Origin: Thiomicrorhabdus sp965602805
Lineage (GTDB): Bacteria; Pseudomonadota; Gammaproteobacteria; Thiomicrospirales; Thiomicrospiraceae
Reading direction: 5' to 3'
DNA length: 64,000 nucleotides
Assembly (NCBI GenBank): GCA_965602805.1
Contig: CBFCZK010000001.1
Span: 124,001-188,000, forward strand
This document shows positions 59,795 to 64,000 of the stretch, piece by piece; within the stretch, counting starts at the first letter, position 1; each line of letters starts with the position of its first letter. The notes under the pieces were generated by a model that was not told where the DNA came from, did no database searches, and worked only from the letters and a program-made list of their open reading frames with translations. Made by a program: the position numbers and the translations under genes.

Positions 59795-59797
59795 GGT
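59786..59797. repeat. GCCAGGCCTGGT palindrome variant at the end of 47-bp repeat copy 3
   Basis: One base off; directly joined to the 47-bp core. Confidence 0.85.
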
Positions 59798-59857
59798 AGC
59801 TTCTGATTCGTTTCGATACTCATCATATCTATTGTCTTGAACGACGTTGTTTAAAAG

Positions 59858-60493
59858 CTAAACATCGACCTTGTCTTTATATTCACATAAATCATAAATA
59901 CAACAGGCGCCACAACGCGGTTTACGTGCAACACAGGTATAGCGGCCGTGCAAAATCATTAAATGGTGTGCTGGAATGAGGTATTGCTTGGGGATATTTT
60001 TAAGGAGTTTGAGTTCAACTTCTAAAACGTTTTTACCCGGTGCCAGTTTGGTGCGATTTGAGACTCTAAAGATATGCGTGTCGACGGCCATAGTAGGCTG
60101 ACCATAGGCGGTATTTAAGACGACATTAGCGGTTTTTCGGCCAACACCTGGCAGGGCTTCTAAATCCTCACGATTATCCGGCACCACGGAATTATGCAGT
60201 TCTACCAGCATTTTGCAGGTCTTAATGACATTTGCGGCTTTGGTATTAAACAGGCCAATGGTTTTGATGTAGGCTTTTAACCCGTCTAGGCCTAAGGCAT
60301 AGATGGCTTCAGGTGTATTCGCAACGGGAAACAGTTTATCTGTGGCAATATTGACGCCTTTATCCGTGGCTTGTGCCGATAAAATTACGGCAATCAGCAA
60401 CTCGAACGGAGTACTGTAGTTCAGCTCAGTTTCTGGATTGGGAATGGCCGCGCTTAAGCGCTCAAAAATTTCGAGGCGTATCTGTTTATTCAT
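59858..60493 (-). CDS. nth: Endonuclease III
   Basis: 211 residues from the ATG at 60493. The helix-hairpin-helix LEALPGVGRKTANVVLN carries the catalytic Lys and AVDTHIFRVSNR the catalytic Asp. The [4Fe-4S] cluster is CVARKPRCGACCIYDLC (C-X6-C-X2-C-X5-C). It removes oxidised pyrimidines. It is the usual last gene of the rnf cluster. Confidence 0.96.
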   Translation of the reverse strand: MNKQIRLEIFERLSAAIPNPETELNYSTPFELLIAVILSAQATDKGVNIATDKLFPVANTPEAIYALGLDGLKAYIKTIGLFNTKAANVIKTCKMLVELHNSVVPDNREDLEALPGVGRKTANVVLNTAYGQPTMAVDTHIFRVSNRTKLAPGKNVLEVELKLLKNIPKQYLIPAHHLMILHGRYTCVARKPRCGACCIYDLCEYKDKVDV

Positions 60494-60525
60494 AAGGGCT
60501 TCTGCCAACTGTTTTTTATAGACAT

Positions 60526-61335
60526 TTATTGACTGACTTTAATGGGGGAGGTCACCGAAACTTGAATGCCGATGTCGTTACCAAAAGGGTTTTGTTGTTT
60601 AGCAATTTTTTTAGTATCCATATAGTTTTTAAGCGCAATCAACAACCCTAAGCCAATAAAGGCCCCCGGCGGTAGAACCGCAAGTAACACGCCTTGGTAA
60701 TCATCGCTAAAATGTAACGTCCAATCACGAGCACCTTCACCGAACATCAGGTAGGCCTGGTCAAAAAGGGTACCACTACCAATCATCTCTCGTAATGCGC
60801 CCAAAAAAACCAGCACGAACAAGAATCCAATGCCCATAAAGAAACCATCGACAATGGCTTTATCAACGGTGTTTTTGGACGCATAGGCTTCAGCACGACC
60901 CAAGATGGCACAGTTGGTCACAATCAGCGGAATGAAGATACCTAAAATTCCGTGCAGGGTATGGAAGTAGGCGTTCATTAATAGATCGATAATGGTCACG
61001 GCAGTGGCGATAATGGCGATAAAGACCGGAATGCGAATTTCATCGGAAACATGGTTACGAATCAGAGATACGAGTACATTCGACATCAGCAAAACAAACA
61101 GCGTTGCCAGTCCTAAACCCAAGCCATTAACGGTATTGTTGGAGACCGCCAGCAATGGGCATAATCCCAATAAAGCGACCAGTGCCTGGTTGTTTTTCCA
61201 CAGGCCGTTATCCATAATCAGCTTGTAATCTTGCCAGCGTGATTTTTTGTTAGTGTTGTCTGTGTTGTCAGGGATAAGGGGGCTCGAATCCGTTATGACA
61301 TCACTATTGGATGAATTAACCGATGCATTACTCAT
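60526..61335 (-). CDS. rnfE: Electron transport complex subunit RnfE/RsxE
   Basis: 269 residues from the ATG at 61335, which has GGAG upstream and overlaps the rnfG stop by 8 bp. The membrane helices start with WKNNQALVALLGLCPLLAVSNN, and LGIFIPLIVTNCAILGRAEAYASKN holds the conserved cysteine of the family. The charged N-terminal tail (residues 1-27) is Asn/Asp-rich. Component of the sodium or proton-translocating ferredoxin:NAD oxidoreductase or SoxR-reducing complex. Confidence 0.95.
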   Translation of the reverse strand: MSNASVNSSNSDVITDSSPLIPDNTDNTNKKSRWQDYKLIMDNGLWKNNQALVALLGLCPLLAVSNNTVNGLGLGLATLFVLLMSNVLVSLIRNHVSDEIRIPVFIAIIATAVTIIDLLMNAYFHTLHGILGIFIPLIVTNCAILGRAEAYASKNTVDKAIVDGFFMGIGFLFVLVFLGALREMIGSGTLFDQAYLMFGEGARDWTLHFSDDYQGVLLAVLPPGAFIGLGLLIALKNYMDTKKIAKQQNPFGNDIGIQVSVTSPIKVSQ

Positions 61336-61987
61336 ATAAACTCTCTCCGTGTTCATTGATGAACATTAGGGCATTTTTGACCGCGCCGACGACCGCGCGT
61401 GGTGTAATCGTCGCGCCGGTAAATTGATCAAAATCGCCGCCATCTTTTTTGACTGCCCAGCGTGGGTCATTATCATCCCGGACATTACGACCATTAAATT
61501 CAAGTATCCAAGAGTTTTTATGAATCTCGATTTTATCGCCTAATCCAGGCGTTTCCTTATGTTTTAAAACCCGCACACCGGAAACTCGATTATCAGGCAG
61601 GACGCCGATTAACAGAGTGATATCACCACTATAACCGTTGGGTGCGGTGGCGGTAAAGATAAGGCCGGCAGGTTTCTGATTTTTGCGTGCTCTATAAAAG
61701 GTAACAGGGTACTCTGTGCCCAATAGTGCTAAAGCTTCTGGATTTGATATTTTCAGCGTATCTGTAAGTGGGTCATTGTCGTATAAAGCAACGGGCAATA
61801 CCTGGTTAAAGGTGTTGAGTAAAGTCTCTTTTTCAGCCTGAGCAATCAGGGGAGAGGTGAAATAACGAACCAGCAATAAAAGGAGAATACTGATTAAGAC
61901 AAATAGGCTCAACTTAAAGGCTGAACCAAACATGCTTTTAATTAAAGTATTGAATGTCGTTTTGGGCGAGTTAATAGGCTTATCCAT
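61328..61987 (-). CDS. rnfG: Electron transport complex subunit RnfG/RsxG
   Basis: 219 residues. One N-terminal membrane helix (LSLFVLISILLLLLVRYF) and a periplasmic FMN domain. The FMN attachment motif is FTGATITPRAVV with threonine. GVRVLKHKETPGLGDKIE is also typical. It lies between rnfD (11 bp away) and rnfE. Confidence 0.95.
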   Translation of the reverse strand: MDKPINSPKTTFNTLIKSMFGSAFKLSLFVLISILLLLLVRYFTSPLIAQAEKETLLNTFNQVLPVALYDNDPLTDTLKISNPEALALLGTEYPVTFYRARKNQKPAGLIFTATAPNGYSGDITLLIGVLPDNRVSGVRVLKHKETPGLGDKIEIHKNSWILEFNGRNVRDDNDPRWAVKKDGGDFDQFTGATITPRAVVGAVKNALMFINEHGESLYE

Positions 61988-61998
61988 CCGTCATCATC

Positions 61999-63051
61999 CT
62001 AGTGTTTATGGCCGAATACACGGGGTTGCGTGTACTGGTCAATTAAAGGCACGGCAATATTCATTAGGATAATCGCAAACGCGATACCATCAGGAAAGGC
62101 ACCCCAGCTACGAATCACATAGACCAATACGCCAATTCCGCAGGCATAAATAAAGCGGCCTTTAGGAGTGGTGCTGGCGGTGACAGGGTCGGTGATAATA
62201 AAGAAAGCCGCTAACATGGTGCCGCCCGAAAGCAAGACGAAGTCGAGTGGCGGATAGGTGTTGGGATCAATGCTATGAAAGATAAAACCCATCAAAGCCA
62301 AACTGCCTAAAAATCCAACCGGAAACTGCCAGCGAATAGTACGGCTATACAGCATCCACAGTCCACCGAGCATAAAGGCGATATTGACCCAGGCCCAGCT
62401 ACTCAATCCAAATAAAAAGTGCGAGGTTTTCTCTTCTGCACTTATTAGTGGGGTAAGAGTGTCTGCGACCGTCACACCTTGAGAAAGTCCGACACGGACT
62501 TCATTTAGAGGCGTTGCACCGGTAATGGCATCCATTGAGATACCAGGGATTTGCCCGGTGAAGACCAAATGCAGCGCATCCATAAAGCCCATGTAGTAGC
62601 CCGTGATTTCGGAAGGAGCAATCCACTGGGTCATTTGAATCGGGAAGGAAATTAGCAAAAAAGCATAACCGAGCATGGCGGGATTAAAAGGGTTGTAACC
62701 CAATCCGCCATAAAGGTGTTTGCCGAAAATCAGTGCAAAGGCACTACCACTGACAATCACCCACCAAGGTGCGCCAGGTGGAATGCAAAAGACCAGGCCG
62801 GTAATGGTGATTAAAGCGCTCATGTCGGTAATAAAAGGCATGACTGGACGGCCACGAAGTTTAAGCATGACATATTCAACCAGTAACATTGTCGCCACTG
62901 CTAACAACCACTGGACGACAACCCCAAAGCCAAAAAGGTAGATATGTACGAGCAACGCAGGAAAAGCGGCAATCTGAACTTGAAGCATCAACTTACGGAC
63001 ATTTTGATTGTTATGTGCGTAGGGTGAGGATGAGAGTGTCGGTTGACTCAC
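61999..63051 (-). CDS. rnfD: Electron transport complex subunit RnfD/RsxD
   Basis: 350 residues with about nine membrane helices. The covalent FMN motif is SMDAITGATPLNEVRVG, near residue 180. Hallmarks are FGKHLYGGLGYNPFNPAMLGYAFLLISFP and the C-terminal NIAVPLIDQYTQPRVFG. Its start is immediately adjacent to the rnfC stop. Confidence 0.95.
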   Translation of the reverse strand: MSQPTLSSSPYAHNNQNVRKLMLQVQIAAFPALLVHIYLFGFGVVVQWLLAVATMLLVEYVMLKLRGRPVMPFITDMSALITITGLVFCIPPGAPWWVIVSGSAFALIFGKHLYGGLGYNPFNPAMLGYAFLLISFPIQMTQWIAPSEITGYYMGFMDALHLVFTGQIPGISMDAITGATPLNEVRVGLSQGVTVADTLTPLISAEEKTSHFLFGLSSWAWVNIAFMLGGLWMLYSRTIRWQFPVGFLGSLALMGFIFHSIDPNTYPPLDFVLLSGGTMLAAFFIITDPVTASTTPKGRFIYACGIGVLVYVIRSWGAFPDGIAFAIILMNIAVPLIDQYTQPRVFGHKH

Positions 63052-64000
63052 TTAGTTCGTCTCCTGTTGTTTGGCTTGTTCAGCTTGTTCTGCTTTCCTA
63101 GCTTTAAGCTCGGCAGCTCGTTTACGTGCGGCTTGCATGGCTTTTTTACGTTTGTCTTGGGTAGCATCATCCGTCGGCTTCGATGCTTCTTGCACACGGC
63201 GTTCTTTTACAGCAGCTCTTTCATTACTAATTTCGGCTTTACGAGCCGCTTCTTTTTCAGTTGCAGCAGAAGAGACGGTTGTATTTTGGGTTAAATCGAC
63301 TACTTGTGCAGATATGGATTCGCTCGGAGTGTCAGTGTTCACTGTGGTTGTTATTTCATGCTCGGTCTGTGGCGTATTTTCCGCTTTCTTCGCAAGCACC
63401 CGTTTTTTTGCCGCGGCCATAGCGGCTTGTTTTGCGGCGGCTTTTGGGTCTGAAATTTTGGTGGGCGTTGTGGTTTCGTCAAGCGGTTTAGTACTATCTT
63501 GCTCGACATTATTTGCAGATTTTTGTGCTTTTTTCTCTAAGGCACGTTTTTTAGCGGCGGCCATTGCCGCATTTTTAGCGGCGGTCTTTGGGCTTTTTTC
63601 AGAACCAGCCGCTTCACTGGCTTTTTGAGCGGCTTCGATGGCTTTTCTACGCGCAGCAGGTATTTTTTCCTGAGTAGAGGTGTCGGCTGTTGAAACTGTA
63701 GAGTCCTGTGTCGAAGCTGGCGTATTGTCACTGGGTGATTTGCCTTTCGACTGTGCTGCACGTTTGGCTGCAGCTGCACGAGCTGCGGCCGCCGCTGCAC
63801 TTGGCTTTTTAACGGTTGTGGAAGGTGTCGCAGAAGAGTCACCTGACGCGGCTAACTTATCCGCAGCTTGCTTTTTAACCGCATCTTTTTTGGCTTGCAG
63901 GCGTGTTTCACGCTCAAGTTTTTCACGCTCAATACGTGCCAATCTAAAATCATGACGTTGTTTGGCGACTTGAATCCCTTTGACTTCGGCGTGAATAACT
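63052..64000 (-). CDS. rnfC: Electron transport complex subunit RnfC, C-terminal part (runs off the window)
   Basis: Only the C-terminal extension is visible, at least 315 codons, reading VIHAEVKGIQVAKQRHDFRLARIEREKLERETRLQAKK at the right edge. It is rich in Ala, Lys and Arg and contains two copies of an AAMAAAKKR unit (residues about 120 and 165 of the visible part). Such Ala/Lys tails are common on gammaproteobacterial RnfC. The Fe-S and NADH/FMN domains must lie to the right of the window. Low-complexity coding means many false frames on the other strand. Confidence 0.9.
   Translation of the reverse strand, partial: VIHAEVKGIQVAKQRHDFRLARIEREKLERETRLQAKKDAVKKQAADKLAASGDSSATPSTTVKKPSAAAAAARAAAAKRAAQSKGKSPSDNTPASTQDSTVSTADTSTQEKIPAARRKAIEAAQKASEAAGSEKSPKTAAKNAAMAAAKKRALEKKAQKSANNVEQDSTKPLDETTTPTKISDPKAAAKQAAMAAAKKRVLAKKAENTPQTEHEITTTVNTDTPSESISAQVVDLTQNTTVSSAATEKEAARKAEISNERAAVKERRVQEASKPTDDATQDKRKKAMQAARKRAAELKARKAEQAEQAKQQETN

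Noticed and set aside
897..59797. Palindrome explained as a simple restriction-modification target
   Set aside because: A restriction site would be avoided, not enriched, and needs only 6-8 bp (AGGCCT inside is a StuI-type site). No methyltransferase for it is in the window.
63071..63955. Plus-strand frames opposite rnfC
   Set aside because: They are shadows of the Ala/Lys-rich coding sequence (Ala/Phe-rich on the other strand).

Overview
The window reads as a chromosomal segment of a free-living, moderately AT-leaning gammaproteobacterium. Housekeeping proteins (CarAB, GreA/GreB, GlnS, KdsB, LpxK, RnfCDGE-Nth, DbpA, Bcp) all look gammaproteobacterial. A sulfide:quinone-reductase-like flavoprotein and several small periplasmic proteins fit a sulfur-oxidising relative of Thiomicrospira/Hydrogenovibrio/Thiomicrorhabdus. 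That assignment is inference from gene content only. I saw no rRNA, tRNA, CRISPR array, prophage or transposase gene.

Layout. 1-862: end of a Memo-family gene and an AMMECR1 gene. 1086-6162: carAB behind a possible attenuator, then greA. 6305-14382: small membrane and periplasmic proteins, a DUF455 ferritin-like protein, a methyltransferase, a ROK sugar kinase, a thioredoxin-like protein, an SDR, a calcium-binding-type protein and a GDSL esterase. 14575-20441: greB, an SQR-like flavoprotein with its partner, a PLP deaminase-like enzyme and an Amt transporter. 20732-29916: a Lon-like protease, a cold-shock protein, comEC-lpxK, a Trm112-like protein and kdsB. 30186-35425: a cobalamin operon (btuB-cobQ-cobO-btuF) under a cobalamin riboswitch. 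35589-45855: a TfoX-domain protein, an LRR-kinase, methyltransferases, two small parvulins, an acyltransferase, an AraC/aldehyde dehydrogenase/DUF779 cassette and a PAS-GGDEF protein. 46036-53760: a Usp/Kef pair, glnS, a DUF3010 gene, dbpA and bcp. 53947-57743: a CHASE-PAS histidine kinase with a response regulator-phosphatase. 57780-64000: RNase H, a sulfurtransferase, a DUF1841 gene, nth and rnfE-G-D-C (rnfC runs off the end).

The most striking signal is repetitive DNA that the genes do not explain. The 12-bp perfect palindrome ACCAGGCCTGGT occurs 11 times exactly, with six more sites one base away, where about 0.004 would be expected by chance. It lies in all reading phases of unrelated genes and in intergenic DNA, and several copies sit inside comEC, the DNA-uptake channel gene. 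A tfoX-like gene is also present. It may be a palindromic DNA-uptake or chromosome-organising signal, comparable in behaviour to DUS/USS or the cyanobacterial HIP1. One copy is fused to a separate 47-bp intergenic repeat (three copies). A third family is a MITE-like element (159, 159 and 203 bp) with GAGACCTTTGCACGAG ends and a fourth solitary end. A fourth repeat is an inverted plus tandem element after kdsB that supplies the last codons of a small membrane-protein gene.
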